Source: JBBECJ01 sp963763325
GTDB taxonomy: Bacteria > Chloroflexota > Chloroflexia > Thermomicrobiales > CFX8
Direction: 5' to 3'
NCBI GenBank assembly: GCA_963763325.1
Contig: CAVXOL010000023.1
Coordinates: 124,001 to 188,000 of the forward strand
Length of the DNA stretch: 64,000 bases
A model generated the notes under the pieces. It searched no databases. It saw only the letters and a list, made by a program, of their open reading frames with translations, and had not been told where the DNA came from. Position 1 is the stretch's first letter. Every line of letters starts with the position of its first letter. Made by a program: the position numbers and the translations under genes. Positions 16,210 through 30,086 of this stretch are shown here, in pieces.

Positions 16210-18729
16210 GTGGCTGACGAACACAACACTTTCAATGATGAGAAGACCATCGACAACGAAGTCGAGATCGTCGACGCGATTCCGATGATCGACTCAGTCG
16301 ATGACACGCAGACCACTACGACGTATCCGATCCTGCCTCTGCGGGCGACGGTCGTATTTCCGATGACGGTCGTACCTTTGGCTGCTGCCCAGCCCCGATC
16401 GATACGGCTGATTGATGCTGTCGCATCCGGCGACCGGACTGTTGTCCTGGTGCTTCAGAATAGTGCCGAGCAGGAAGGTGCCGGACCGGGCGAAACTGCT
16501 GAGATCGGCACACTGGCGACGATTCACCAGATGATGCGCGTGCCTGACGGTAGCGTCCGACTCGCCGTCCAGGGACTGAAACGTGTCCGGATTGACCGTT
16601 GGGTGTCAGAAGATCCGTATCTGACGGCCGAAGTCACCGAAATCCCGGAGACAGAGGAAGACGACATTGAGACGAAGGCGCTCATGCGTTCAACCGTCGA
16701 GCTGTTCCAACGTCTTGTCAGCCTGGTCTCAAATCTTCCTGACGAACTGGTGACAGCGGCGCTGAACATCGACGAGCCGCTCCAACTCGTCTACCTGATC
16801 GCAACTAATCTGCGGATGGAGCCGGAAGAGCGGCAGGAACTTCTGGAACTGAACTCGGTCCGCGAAAAGTTGGAGCAGATCTCACGCTTCATGGCCAAGG
16901 AGCTCGACCTGCTTGAGCTCGGTAAGAAGATCCAGGGCGAGGTCCAGGAAGAAGTTGGCCGCAACCAGCGTGAGTACTATCTCCGCGAGCAGATGAAGGC
17001 AATCCAGAAGGAGCTCGGCGAGTCTGACGGCCAGGAGGCCGAGGTGACGGCACTACGCGAGCAGATCGAGAAATCCGGCATGCCGGAGGAGGCACTCAAG
17101 GAAGCGAATCGGGAGCTTGACCGGCTCTCGAAGCTGCCGCCGGCCGCTGCCGAGTATGGTGTCATCAAGACATACCTTGATTGGCTCGTCTCGATGCCGT
17201 GGGATGTTTCGACTGAGTCGGACATCGACGTCAAGGCGGCGAGAGAGATTCTCGATCGAGATCATTTCAACATGGAGAAGGTCAAGGACCGCATCCTCGA
17301 GTATCTGGCAGTTCACCGTCTCCGTAAGGAGCGGATTGAACGGGGTGATCCGGTTGAGGGTCGTGAGCCGATCTTGTGCTTCGTGGGACCTCCAGGCGTC
17401 GGGAAGACCTCGCTGGCGCAGGCAATCGCGGACGCAATTGGGCGCAAGTTCACGCGGATGTCACTCGGTGGTGTTCGCGACGAAGCCGAGATTCGCGGTC
17501 ACCGACGCACCTATATTGGTGCGATGCCGGGCCGGATCATTCAGGCGATCCGCCGGGCTGGGGCGAACGATCCGGTCTTCGTTCTAGACGAGGTCGACAA
17601 GCTGGGTGCTGACTGGCGCGGTGATCCGTCGTCCGCGTTGCTGGAAGTGCTCGACCCGGAGCAGAACGACACGTTCCGGGACCACTATCTCGACGTTGCG
17701 TTCGATCTCAGCAAGGTGATGTTCATCACGACCGCCAATTTGCTGGATACGATCCCGGCTCCGTTGCGCGACCGGATGGAGATCATCCAGCTCTCGGGCT
17801 ACACCGACGAGGAGAAGCTACAGATTGCCAAGCGCTATCTGGTGCCGCGGCAGTTGCGTTCGAACGCGATTCCTGAGCTGCCGGTCGATTGGGACGACGC
17901 CGCGCTACTGAGCGTTATTCAGGGCTACACGCGTGAGAGCGGTGTTCGTAATCTGGAACGCGAGATCGGCTCAATCGCCCGCAAACTTGCGACGAAGCAG
18001 GCATCTGGAGATGCGCTTCCAGACCGCATTACTACGGATGTGGTTCGCGAGTATCTCGGCCGACCACGGTTCTTCTACGAGGAGCTCGAGACACGGACGT
18101 CGTTGCCTGGAGTTGCGATTGGAGTCGGTGTGACTGCAGTCGGCGGGGACATCATGTTCATCGAGACCTCGCAGAGCGAGGGGCGCGGGAACGTGACGAT
18201 CACTGGCCAGCTCGGGGACGTGATGCGTGAATCTGCTCAGGCCGCGATGTCGTTCGTCCGTTCGCGTGCGAGCGATCTCGGGATTGACTCAAGCGTGTTC
18301 AAGGATGTCGATATTCACGTCCATGTTCCAGCCGGCGCTACCCCGAAGGATGGGCCATCGGCTGGGGTCGCCCTGACGACGGCACTCGTGTCGTTGTTGA
18401 ACGGCATCCCCGTCCGCGAGGACGTGGCGATGACTGGTGAGGTGACGCTACGTGGGCAGGTGTTGCCGGTCGGTGGAATCAAGGAGAAGGCGCTGGCTGC
18501 GCACCGAGCTGGGGTGACGACGTTCATCCTGCCGAAGCGCAACGAGGCCGACCTTGACGATCTGCCGCCGAACCTGAAGGACGCGTTGCGCTTCGTTCCA
18601 GTCGAAACGATCGACGAGGCACTGTCAGTCTCGCTCCCTGAAGAGTTCCATATGAGACGTCAGACTCCCGAGGATTTCCGTGCACGGCAGAGCGGTGAGC
18701 GGATCGCAGCCCAGGCAGGCGTCGTCTAA
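16210..18729 (+). CDS. lon: ATP-dependent protease Lon (LonA type)
   Basis: Hexameric AAA+ serine protease degrading damaged and regulatory proteins in the cytosol. LON substrate-binding domain near residues 38-230 (YPILPLRATVVFP...), coiled-coil helical region, AAA+ domain with Walker A GPPGVGKTS and Walker B VFVLDEVDKLG, then the peptidase domain with catalytic Ser in PKDGPSAGVALT and Lys in GGIKEKALAAHRAG. 839 aa, full length. GTG 16210 has AAGGAG upstream. An acidic N-terminal leader (~25 residues) precedes the LON domain. Ends 22 bases before a strong terminator. Confidence 0.97.
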   Translation: MADEHNTFNDEKTIDNEVEIVDAIPMIDSVDDTQTTTTYPILPLRATVVFPMTVVPLAAAQPRSIRLIDAVASGDRTVVLVLQNSAEQEGAGPGETAEIGTLATIHQMMRVPDGSVRLAVQGLKRVRIDRWVSEDPYLTAEVTEIPETEEDDIETKALMRSTVELFQRLVSLVSNLPDELVTAALNIDEPLQLVYLIATNLRMEPEERQELLELNSVREKLEQISRFMAKELDLLELGKKIQGEVQEEVGRNQREYYLREQMKAIQKELGESDGQEAEVTALREQIEKSGMPEEALKEANRELDRLSKLPPAAAEYGVIKTYLDWLVSMPWDVSTESDIDVKAAREILDRDHFNMEKVKDRILEYLAVHRLRKERIERGDPVEGREPILCFVGPPGVGKTSLAQAIADAIGRKFTRMSLGGVRDEAEIRGHRRTYIGAMPGRIIQAIRRAGANDPVFVLDEVDKLGADWRGDPSSALLEVLDPEQNDTFRDHYLDVAFDLSKVMFITTANLLDTIPAPLRDRMEIIQLSGYTDEEKLQIAKRYLVPRQLRSNAIPELPVDWDDAALLSVIQGYTRESGVRNLEREIGSIARKLATKQASGDALPDRITTDVVREYLGRPRFFYEELETRTSLPGVAIGVGVTAVGGDIMFIETSQSEGRGNVTITGQLGDVMRESAQAAMSFVRSRASDLGIDSSVFKDVDIHVHVPAGATPKDGPSAGVALTTALVSLLNGIPVREDVAMTGEVTLRGQVLPVGGIKEKALAAHRAGVTTFILPKRNEADLDDLPPNLKDALRFVPVETIDEALSVSLPEEFHMRRQTPEDFRARQSGERIAAQAGVV

Positions 18730-18750
18730 GCACAACGAGTTGAACAGTCG

Positions 18751-18776
18751 GAAGGCGGCCCAGACGGGCCGCCTTC
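18751..18776 (+). terminator. Rho-independent terminator after lon
   Basis: Perfect 11-bp stem GAAGGCGGCCC (18751-18761) / GGGCCGCCTTC (18766-18776) with an AGAC loop and a short T-containing tail. It also lies 22 bases downstream of the convergent gene at 18799, so it may serve both. Confidence 0.88.
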
Positions 18777-18798
18777 TTGCGTCTTCAGCAACGTATCG

Positions 18799-19554
18799 CT
18801 AGACGGTGGTAGTTACCTTCTTCGCGGCTTCAGTGACCAACGCCGTAAACGGCTTAAGATGCTCAGGGTGTTCGCGGAACATCATCTCTGGGTGCCACTG
18901 GACGCCGAGGACCCACGAGCTGCTCGGATGGGAGACTCCTTCGACGACTTCGTCCGGTGAGACGCCGTTGATCTCCAGTTCGGGTGCGAGTTCGCGGATC
19001 GCCTGATGATGGAATGAGTTGACGTTGATCTGGTCTGATTCGTAGGTTCTCGCGAGAAGCGTGCCGGGTGTAATGGTGACGATGTGGCTCGGATCTTCCT
19101 TACGGATGCCGTTCTGCTGCTGTCGGTGCTCGATCTGTGTCGAGTACTGATCGGCGACGTCCTGAATCAACGTTCCGCCAAGCGCGACGTTTAACACCTG
19201 GATACCACGGCAGATGCACAGCATCGGAATATCTCGGGCGGTTGCCTCACGGACGAGCGCTATCTCCAGTTCGTCGCGACCGTCATGTATCCCATAGGTG
19301 GCGTCGTGGACCTCGCTGTCGCCGTAACGATCGGGGCGGATGTCGCCTCCGCCGCTGATGAGCAATCCGTCAACGATTGAGATGATCTCGTCGATGTTCC
19401 CGGCTTGGGGAGGAATGACGACCGGTACGCCTCCGGCTGCTTCTATCGCCTCGGTGTAGGTGGTTGCCATCGCGTAGCGACTAAATGTTCCATGAGGTTG
19501 TGTGTCCTCCATCGGAGATGGGGTAATTCCAATGATTGGTTTCCGAGCTGACAT
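18799..19554 (-). CDS. Gamma-glutamyl-GABA hydrolase-like (peptidase C26, class I amidotransferase fold)
   Basis: Predicted to cleave gamma-glutamyl amide bonds, as PuuD does in putrescine breakdown. Nucleophile Cys115 is in LCICRGIQVLNVALGG; catalytic His/Glu are in GVQWHPEM. The ISGGGDIRPDRYGD oxyanion segment and the HHQAIRELAP segment are typical. 251 aa, complete. GGAGGAG lies 11 bases before the ATG. It is a lone gene with no polyamine genes nearby, so the substrate is uncertain. Confidence 0.88.
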   Translation of the reverse strand: MSARKPIIGITPSPMEDTQPHGTFSRYAMATTYTEAIEAAGGVPVVIPPQAGNIDEIISIVDGLLISGGGDIRPDRYGDSEVHDATYGIHDGRDELEIALVREATARDIPMLCICRGIQVLNVALGGTLIQDVADQYSTQIEHRQQQNGIRKEDPSHIVTITPGTLLARTYESDQINVNSFHHQAIRELAPELEINGVSPDEVVEGVSHPSSSWVLGVQWHPEMMFREHPEHLKPFTALVTEAAKKVTTTV

Positions 19555-19756
19555 CGTGTAGACTACTCCTCCGCTCGTGGTGACCTGCCACAGATTCGGG
19601 GTCGCGATCGATGATACTGCGATTGCTCGAATTCAGGTAGACACCGGAGCAGCGGTCTGGTAACATCCCAGGTCGTGCCGTCGAGGCGGCATCGCGGAGA
19701 CGTGATGCGGCTGAAAGAGGCGCTGGAGTCGATTGCGGAGAGGTTCATTCAGGACC

Positions 19757-19786
19757 TTGACAGCGACTCCGGGGGTTGGGTAGAAT
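19757..19786 (+). promoter_or_regulatory. rRNA operon promoter
   Basis: Perfect TTGACA (19757-19762), 18-base spacer, TAGAAT (19781-19786), about 175 bases upstream of the mature 16S 5' end. The region 19555-19756 between the C26 gene and this promoter shows nothing else. Confidence 0.82.
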
Positions 19787-19841
19787 TCTCGATGCGCTCC
19801 TGAAACAGGTTGCGCGGACGGGATCCACTAATCCCCTGGCA

Positions 19842-19866
19842 CCTTACCAACTGAGACGTGATTCGC
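19842..19866 (+). other. 5' arm of the 16S rRNA processing stem
   Basis: This 25-base leader segment pairs with 21662-21686 downstream of the 16S, with 24 of 25 Watson-Crick pairs (the fifth position is A opposite G). It is the expected RNase III-type stem looping out pre-16S rRNA. Confidence 0.85.
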
Positions 19867-19969
19867 AAGCGTGTGGGCGCTTGGGAAGTGCTGCTGTGGG
19901 AACACAGGAGGACGACCAAGCAGTCAACAGAAACATGAGCAGACCACTTCTTCGGAGGTGGGAACTCTT

Positions 19970-21470
<1,501 letters not shown>

Positions 21471-21661
21471 CTAGGGAGTACGGCAGGATCGGTGTCAACC
21501 GAGCGCTGTCTTCCATGGTCAACGGTTGGCCCGTTTGACTGGCTGGCATGGCTTCACCATCGCACCTGACGATCCCAGTGGGGTAACCCACGCATCGGGG
21601 GAGGGTGGCGACGAAGGATGTCCGTTCAGAAGGTCCAATCGCTACAACACCCCACATGCAC

Positions 21662-21686
21662 GCGAATCACGTCTCAGTTGGGAAGG
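21662..21686 (+). other. 3' arm of the 16S rRNA processing stem
   Basis: Complement of 19842-19866. It ends only 8 bases before tRNA-Ile, so the stem and the tRNA 5' processing sites are almost adjacent. The 190 bases before it (21471-21661) hold no gene. Confidence 0.85.
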
Positions 21687-21694
21687 GCGCAAGC

Positions 21695-21768
21695 GGGCGT
21701 TTAGCTCAGCTGGTTAGAGCACACCCCTGATAAGGGTGAGGCCCGTGGTTCGAGTCCACGAACGCCCA
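21695..21768 (+). tRNA. tRNA-Ile (GAT)
   Basis: Acceptor GGGCGTT pairs with AACGCCC; D-arm TTAGCTCAGCTGGTTAGAGC; anticodon loop CTGATAA gives GAT; T-arm GTTCGAGTC. The end is followed by CCG, so CCA is not fully encoded. Standard position in the 16S-23S spacer. Confidence 0.98.
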
Positions 21769-21787
21769 CCGGGCGACGCGCTGCGAC

Positions 21788-21863
21788 GGGGCTGTAGCTT
21801 AGTCGGGAGAGCGCCGCCTTTGCACGGCGGAGGTCCGGGGTTCGAATCCCCGCAGCTCCACCA
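21788..21863 (+). tRNA. tRNA-Ala (TGC)
   Basis: Acceptor GGGGCTG pairs with CAGCTCC (one G-U). Anticodon loop reads TTTGCAC, giving TGC. CCA is encoded at 21861-21863, unlike the neighbouring tRNA-Ile. Lies 19 bases after tRNA-Ile. Confidence 0.98.
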
Positions 21864-21941
21864 GGCACATTAACAATTGAGGATACGAGAGACGCAAGAG
21901 AACAATCGCTTCTCGTTGCACTGCCGGCGCGTGAGTGCCGG

Positions 21942-21970
21942 AGGGTATCGAGACGAGCGATGCGTTCCAT
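21942..21970 (+). other. 5' arm of the 23S rRNA processing stem
   Basis: 29 bases that pair with 24988-25016 with two mismatches (GAT here opposite AAA-derived bases). It brackets the 23S gene like a classical RNase III substrate. Confidence 0.85.
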
Positions 21971-21979
21971 CTGAGAGAA

Positions 21980-24978
<2,999 letters not shown>

Positions 24979-24987
24979 TCAACTTCA

Positions 24988-25016
24988 ATGGAACGCTTTG
25001 CTCGTCTCGATACCCT
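24988..25016 (+). other. 3' arm of the 23S rRNA processing stem
   Basis: Near-perfect complement of 21942-21970 (27 of 29 positions). Confidence 0.85.
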
Positions 25017-25068
25017 GCGACTGCCGGTGGCAGTTGCCGGAGTATGTTGCGTCTGCTTTTCCCTTCGG

Positions 25069-25193
25069 GTGTGTGCGTGGCCGAGAGCGCCATGGCTCCA
25101 CCCAGTCCCATCCCGAACCTGGTCGTGCCCCATGGCAGCGCCGGAGAGTACTGCACGGGGAACCGTGTGGGAGGCGAGGCCGCTGCGCACACT
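25069..25193 (+). rRNA. rrf: 5S ribosomal RNA
   Basis: Recognised from CCCAGTCCCATCCCGAACCT, GAGAGTACTGCACGGGGAAC and GTGTGGGAGGCGAGGCCGCTG. The terminal helix pairs GTGTGTGCG with CGCACAC. Exact ends are uncertain by several bases. Confidence 0.9.
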
Positions 25194-25237
25194 CCCGAGG
25201 GGACAAGCACCCGACGCACTCTCGTATCCTCACCCAC

Positions 25238-25312
25238 CGCGGGGTGGAGCAGTGGCAGCTCGTTGGGCTCATAACCCAAAGGTCGTGGGTTCGAATCCCG
25301 CCCCCGCTACCA
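25238..25312 (+). tRNA. Initiator tRNA-fMet (CAT)
   Basis: Acceptor CGCGGGG pairs with CCCCGC, leaving position 1 C opposite position 72 U: the unpaired 1-72 end is the hallmark of initiators, although most bacteria have C-A. Anticodon CAT, with three G-C pairs (GGG/CCC) at the bottom of the anticodon stem as required for the P site. CCA is encoded. It lies 44 bases after 5S and before the terminator, so it is likely transcribed with the rRNA. Confidence 0.95.
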
Positions 25313-25317
25313 AATCA

Positions 25318-25343
25318 GACCTCCGACGCATGCGTCGGAGGTC
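25318..25343. terminator. rRNA operon terminator, probably bidirectional
   Basis: A perfect 26-base inverted repeat (GACCTCCGACGCA and its complement) followed by TTGCTAT. It starts 6 bases after the tRNA CCA and lies 32 bases past the stop of convergent polB, so it could end both transcripts. Confidence 0.88.
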
Positions 25344-25375
25344 TTGCTATATCCAGCTGTTCTGCGAACCTGCCG

Positions 25376-27700
25376 CTATTCCGATGTCGACGCAAACAAG
25401 CCGAGTTGCGTCGCCGGACGGGTCTCACGCAGAGCTCGTATATCCGTGCGTGGCGTAACAACTGGAAATGTGTGGTCAAACTCAGATGAAGTTGCGTACA
25501 GCGGCCGGAATCGCTCTGCCATGTCACGCAGCCGCTTGAGCAGGTAGGCCCGGTCCTCGTCATCCGCATACTGGCTCAGCAGTGCAAACTGTCCGTCGAC
25601 GCGCTGATAGACCTGCGCACGTTCGCCCACACGCAACTCTCCAACTGCAGTCGCGAGCTTTCGATTGGTTAGACTTGTATAGGTTTGGTCGGTGATCGTC
25701 TCCCACCGACTCAATTCATCCGGGGTCAACCCTCCAGAGACGATACGTTCGGCAAGGTCGAGATAGTATTCGCGAGCTGATCCGAAAAGCTCAGGTTGAA
25801 GAAGACGTGAGACAGCGTCGCGGACGAAACGGCGCAGATACAGCTCCTCACGACGGCTTCGCAGGCTGCTCCCTTTGAGTATGACGCGGCCGTCATACTC
25901 CAGAAGCGCGTAGTTCTTGAGCTTCAACGACAGCATCCCCTGATAGCGGCCGTCATGCGCGAGCCGGATGCCGTCTCCAAGAGATTTGGTGACGGCATCT
26001 ATAAGCGACTGCTCATCGCCAATGGTCTCGCAGTCGTCAGGTGGCTGAAAGTAGACTCCATCGGTGTCTATCTCAATCGGCAATGCTCCTCGTGCATCCA
26101 GTTGTTCGACGATCTGCATGATGATCTCCTGTCCGCGGAGTGTGACCCGGCGCGCGGCATCGTAGTCATTGAAGTAAGCACGCCCGTAGCCAAGGTATCC
26201 GTAGAACGAGTTGATCAGGACCTTGAAGCTTGATTGGATTCCATTCCACCGAGCGCGCTCGATTCCGGTCGTTAGCAACTCGGCGCGCTTTGCGCGTAGT
26301 CGTTGCTCCGTAAGCGTACGCAGCATCGGTAAGAAGACACCGAGCGTGTCCGCTGCCGGCGCGATCTGGTCCACGAGCATGATTGATGGATACAGGCTTT
26401 CGACGTCGCACTTGACAACGGGCGCGAACCGACCGACGGAACGAACCTCAGTGTAGCCGCCTGGATAGTCGTGAGGTTCGGCGGGTTTGGGAATGCTTTC
26501 GCCAGCGATCAGATAGGCGCGGACGAGCAGGTCGTTAATCTTCTCGCCAGGGCCTCCGGTTGCACTGGACTGGAGGCTGCGAGGCAGAATTCGAGTCTGG
26601 TAGAGCTCAGTTGGCAAGGTGAGTTCGCTGAGGGCGTTGACATCAAGGACGTCATCAACTGCATACAGGATAAGTTCATCTCGGCGATGATGCCATGCTT
26701 CCGTGATGTGTGCCCCATCGATTAATGTTCGATCGGAGCGTCCTAGACCGAGGGCCGCCATCACTGGCTTGAGCGCATATGAGTCGAGTTGGCCACCGGA
26801 ATCGTACCGTTGGATCTGCTGATAGGTATCGATGAAATGGCGTCCGTGCACATACGCCGCTCGAAACGGAATCGTTCGTGCTCCGGCCTTGAACCGCTGC
26901 TCGTTGGCGATGCGGACCGAGGATCCATCGCGTCCCCAACAGAGTAAAACGTTCGAGCGTCTGGCTCGTTCCACGAGGAACGTTAAGTCAAAGTTGAACA
27001 GGTTGTGGCCCTCGATGATATCCGGATCCTGCGCTTGCAGCCACTCGGTCAGGGCACGGATCATCGCCGGCTCGCTGAGACGATCGGCACGCAACACCAG
27101 TGGATCGGATCCGTTGATCGTCGCGGTGATGATCACGATCCGTGCGTCGGGTACGGTCGGATCGAGGCCCAGTGTCTCGATGTCAATCTGTGCTCTCCGG
27201 ATCTCGTCAAATCGCATCCCGCGGAAGAATCCACGACCCGAGTCGATCAGGTACTGTTCGGCCGCCGATGAGAAACTGATTACTGGTGTCTGGGTCTCGC
27301 GCATGCTTCGATGGACGTTGCTCCATTTGGACCAACTGCTAAATCGAACGCGCCTGGAGTACTCGCCGTCGCCGGTGAGGACTTCAATGTCGGTGACCCC
27401 GTCCTGGAGAACGTAAGCAACCTCTGGCGTCGTAATGAGCCAGGGTGAGAGATCTTCGAGATCCTGTACGACCCCTGCAACGGTTCGCCGAAAGACGCTG
27501 ACCTTATGGTCCCCATGACGCTCGACCGCCACAATCCGCGAAGTCTGGTCAGGACCAAAAATCGGGTCGATCTGCGGTTCGTCTGCCAGTGGTTGGCTGT
27601 CCAAATTACTCGTCCAATGTCCGATTGTCACACCGTGTTGGTCTCGTCGATTTGCGTCGGATTGGCCAGAACACGGCGTGTGAATCCGTTCCGCTACCAT
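25376..27700 (-). CDS. polB: Family B DNA polymerase with 3'-5' exonuclease domain
   Basis: Replicative/repair-type polymerase of ~774 aa. Exonuclease motifs: DIE at residues 173-175 (Exo I), HNLFNFD at 232-238 (Exo II), YAVDD at 346-350 (Exo III). Polymerase motifs: DVESLYPSI at 432-440 (A), KVLINSFYG at 493-501 (B) and DTDG at 545-548 (C). DTDG rather than the DTDS of E. coli Pol II is the usual form in archaeal PolB. The longer frame reaches 28045 but its first 115 residues are Ser/Pro-rich and overlap cpaB. ATG 27700 is chosen; GTG 27631 is an alternative, and neither has a good ribosome binding site. Likely translesion or repair role; inference only. Confidence 0.88.
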   Translation of the reverse strand: MVAERIHTPCSGQSDANRRDQHGVTIGHWTSNLDSQPLADEPQIDPIFGPDQTSRIVAVERHGDHKVSVFRRTVAGVVQDLEDLSPWLITTPEVAYVLQDGVTDIEVLTGDGEYSRRVRFSSWSKWSNVHRSMRETQTPVISFSSAAEQYLIDSGRGFFRGMRFDEIRRAQIDIETLGLDPTVPDARIVIITATINGSDPLVLRADRLSEPAMIRALTEWLQAQDPDIIEGHNLFNFDLTFLVERARRSNVLLCWGRDGSSVRIANEQRFKAGARTIPFRAAYVHGRHFIDTYQQIQRYDSGGQLDSYALKPVMAALGLGRSDRTLIDGAHITEAWHHRRDELILYAVDDVLDVNALSELTLPTELYQTRILPRSLQSSATGGPGEKINDLLVRAYLIAGESIPKPAEPHDYPGGYTEVRSVGRFAPVVKCDVESLYPSIMLVDQIAPAADTLGVFLPMLRTLTEQRLRAKRAELLTTGIERARWNGIQSSFKVLINSFYGYLGYGRAYFNDYDAARRVTLRGQEIIMQIVEQLDARGALPIEIDTDGVYFQPPDDCETIGDEQSLIDAVTKSLGDGIRLAHDGRYQGMLSLKLKNYALLEYDGRVILKGSSLRSRREELYLRRFVRDAVSRLLQPELFGSAREYYLDLAERIVSGGLTPDELSRWETITDQTYTSLTNRKLATAVGELRVGERAQVYQRVDGQFALLSQYADDEDRAYLLKRLRDMAERFRPLYATSSEFDHTFPVVTPRTDIRALRETRPATQLGLFASTSE

Positions 27701-27818
27701 CGTACTATTGTTCGGCAATTCGCTGATTCCTATGATCAATGTACACAGCGGGTGGGAACCCACAGATGCTGTCTTGTACCTTTGAGAGCTTGCGATCATC
27801 GATCGTGGGGAGATGTTG

Positions 27819-28766
27819 ATGCGACGAAGTGGTCGGCTGCTCATCGTTGTCGGCGTGGTGATGGGACTCGCAGCCTTGCTGCTGGCTATCTTCGCGCTTT
27901 CAGGTGGCGATGATGACGATGGTGGTAGTGGTGACACGACTGGGAGTGACCCGACTCCCCAGGACATCACAATCGTCCAGGCAACGAAGAATCTCGATCC
28001 ACATGTAAAGCTCACCGCCGCAGACCTCGAGGAGGTTGTTGTCAATGAGTCCGAACTGCTGAACCCAGCTGATCACCCGCGACGAATCAACGAAGTCATC
28101 GGGTTCGCTTACAGTGAAGAGCTGGTAGAGGGCCAACAGATTCTGCGATCAAGACTCGAAGTATCTGGGATTGCAGAAGAATTGGTGCCGGGCTCGCGTG
28201 CCATCTCGATGCTCGTTGATCAAAACAATCTTGTGGCGGGACTGATTCGTCAGGACGATAGCATTGACATCGTTTATGAGATCAACGCATAACTGTTGCG
28301 TGTAACGCCGACGACTCCGCTTGAAGTTTCGGACGAACTCCAGCTTCAAACTGAGGTTGGTGATTCCCCCGTTTGGAGAAGCTCCCGATCCAGAGCCGTA
28401 CCCGTATCCAGGCGAACCGGGTTCACGATTCGCTAATTACTGACGCAGAATGCGGGCAATCCGGTCGCGAAGATCGTGCTTCAGAACATCAGAGTGCTTC
28501 GTGTGATTACTCCAAGTACGTCGGCAACAGGGACCAATGGATCCCAGGATCAGAATTCCGGCAGTTACCTGGTGCTCGAGGTTACACCTGACCAGGCTGA
28601 GCTTGTCCACATGATGACGACCGTCGGAACTTACCAGGTGATGCTGCGTGGCGCGGAGGACGAGGAGATCGTATCTTCGATGGGCGCGAACATGGAACTG
28701 CTCGTCACCGAATACGAGTTGCCAGTTCCGAAGACGGTTCGATTGCCAGAGTCGGGAGCGCAGTAG
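27819..28766 (+). pseudogene. cpaB-like SAF-domain Tad pilus assembly protein, disrupted
   Basis: The N-terminal part (27819-28292) has one transmembrane helix (RLLIVVGVVMGLAALLLAIFAL) and a SAF domain (VVNESELLNP...GQQILRSRLEVSG...SRAISMLVDQ), the CpaB/RcpC layout. It stops at TAA 28290-28292. The frame continues sensibly (TPTTPLEVSDELQLQTEVG), shifts near 28356-28370 into a Pro-rich stretch in the next frame (PPFGEAPDPEPYPYPGEPG), and shifts back near 28436-28441 to QNAGNPVAKIVLQNIRVL and the C-terminal VTPDQAELVHMM segment ending at 28766. So one stop plus two compensating indels separate the halves. ATG 27819 has GGGGAG 6 bases upstream. Either real decay or sequence error; see findings. 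Confidence 0.78.
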
Positions 28767-28768
28767 GG

Positions 28769-30039
28769 TTGGCTGGAACGATTCGTGTTCTGATCGTCGA
28801 CGATGTCCAGGAGAGTCGGGACAACGTTGAGCGTCTGCTGAAATTCGAATCCGACATTGAGATCCTGGGAACTGCCTCGCGTGGCCAGGAAGCGATCGAC
28901 TTTGCGCTTGCCAAGCGGCCGGACATCATCCTGATGGATGTCAACATGCCGGATATGGATGGCATCACGGCGACGCGAACGATCATGTCGCAGTTGCCTG
29001 GCGTTGGCGTGATCATGATGTCTGTCCTGAACGAGCCGGACGTTCTGCGGCGCTCAATGACCGCAGGTGCACGCGAGTACCTTGTGAAGCCATTCAGCCT
29101 CGACGAACTGCTGGATGGCATTCGGACCGTTCACGCAAATGCTCCGAAGATCCAGATTCAGCAAGTTATCACGCAAGAAGCGGGTACCACGACCGCGGCG
29201 CTCGACGCGCCAGGCAGGTAAAGGTGTCGTCATCTGCGTGGCGGGTGTGAAGGGCGGCACTGGACGGTCCACGATTGCCGCCAACCTTGCAGTGGCGATC
29301 CGTCAGCAAAGCCAGTTGCGAGTAGCGTTGGTTGACGCCAACATCGCGTTTGGTGACATCGGGGTCATGATGAATGTCAGTGACTCGAAGACGATGCTCG
29401 ATGCTGTCCCGTACCTCCGGCAGATTGACTCTGAACTGATCAACAACATCGTCGTCGAGCACGGGAGCGGAGTTCAGCTTCTGCTGGCTCCTCCGTCTCC
29501 ACAGGAAGCGGAGGTTGTCACCGCAGATCTCGTCAAGGGGTTGATCTCGGTGATGACCAGATATGTTCGATGTCGTCATCGTTGACACGCGACCGAGTTT
29601 CGATGATCTCAACCTTGGGGTATTCGACGCCTCGGATGCGCTCCTCCTCGTCGTGACGATGGACATGACAGCAATCAAGGATGCGCGCCAATTCATCGAA
29701 GTGACCGAATTGCTCGGATACCCAGAAGACCGATTGCGGCTGGTCCTCAATCGAGCTAACACCTATTCGGGTATCCCTGCATCTGAGATCGGTGAAAGCC
29801 TGCGCCGGCCGCTCTGGGCGCGGATTCCTGACGAGCCAGGGCCGGTACTGCGCAGCGTGAACGAAGGCGTTCCGATTGTGTCGTCTTCAAACGACAGCAA
29901 GGTTGTCGAGGAGATCAATCGGATGGCACGGGAGATATTGTCGTTCGCCGATCCAGATGCAAAGGTCGTGGCAAGCGACCAGCGCGTCCAACGTGCGGGA
30001 CTCGTCCGCAAGCTCCTCGGGAGCCGAGCCGCGATCTAG
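28769..30039 (+). pseudogene. cpaE-like receiver-ATPase of the Tad system, split by two frameshifts
   Basis: First piece 28769-29221 is a receiver domain with a complete phospho-site (Asp11/Asp12, Asp57, Ser85, Lys107) starting at TTG 28769. The frame then shifts by one base near 29214-29220 into a ParA/MinD-type ATPase (GVVICVAGVKGGTGRST). It shifts again near 29563-29566, after which FDVVIVDTRPSFDD (Walker B region) runs to 30039. Removing one base at each point restores a continuous CpaE/TadZ protein that localises the Tad machine. Its P-loop reads KGGTGRST, with Arg where most have Lys. The gene follows cpaB by 2 bases and precedes intact tadA. Confidence 0.8.
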
Positions 30040-30086
30040 GCGGGATGCTGTCAGGTTCAGACCTGATATCGTATGGAGGTACCACT

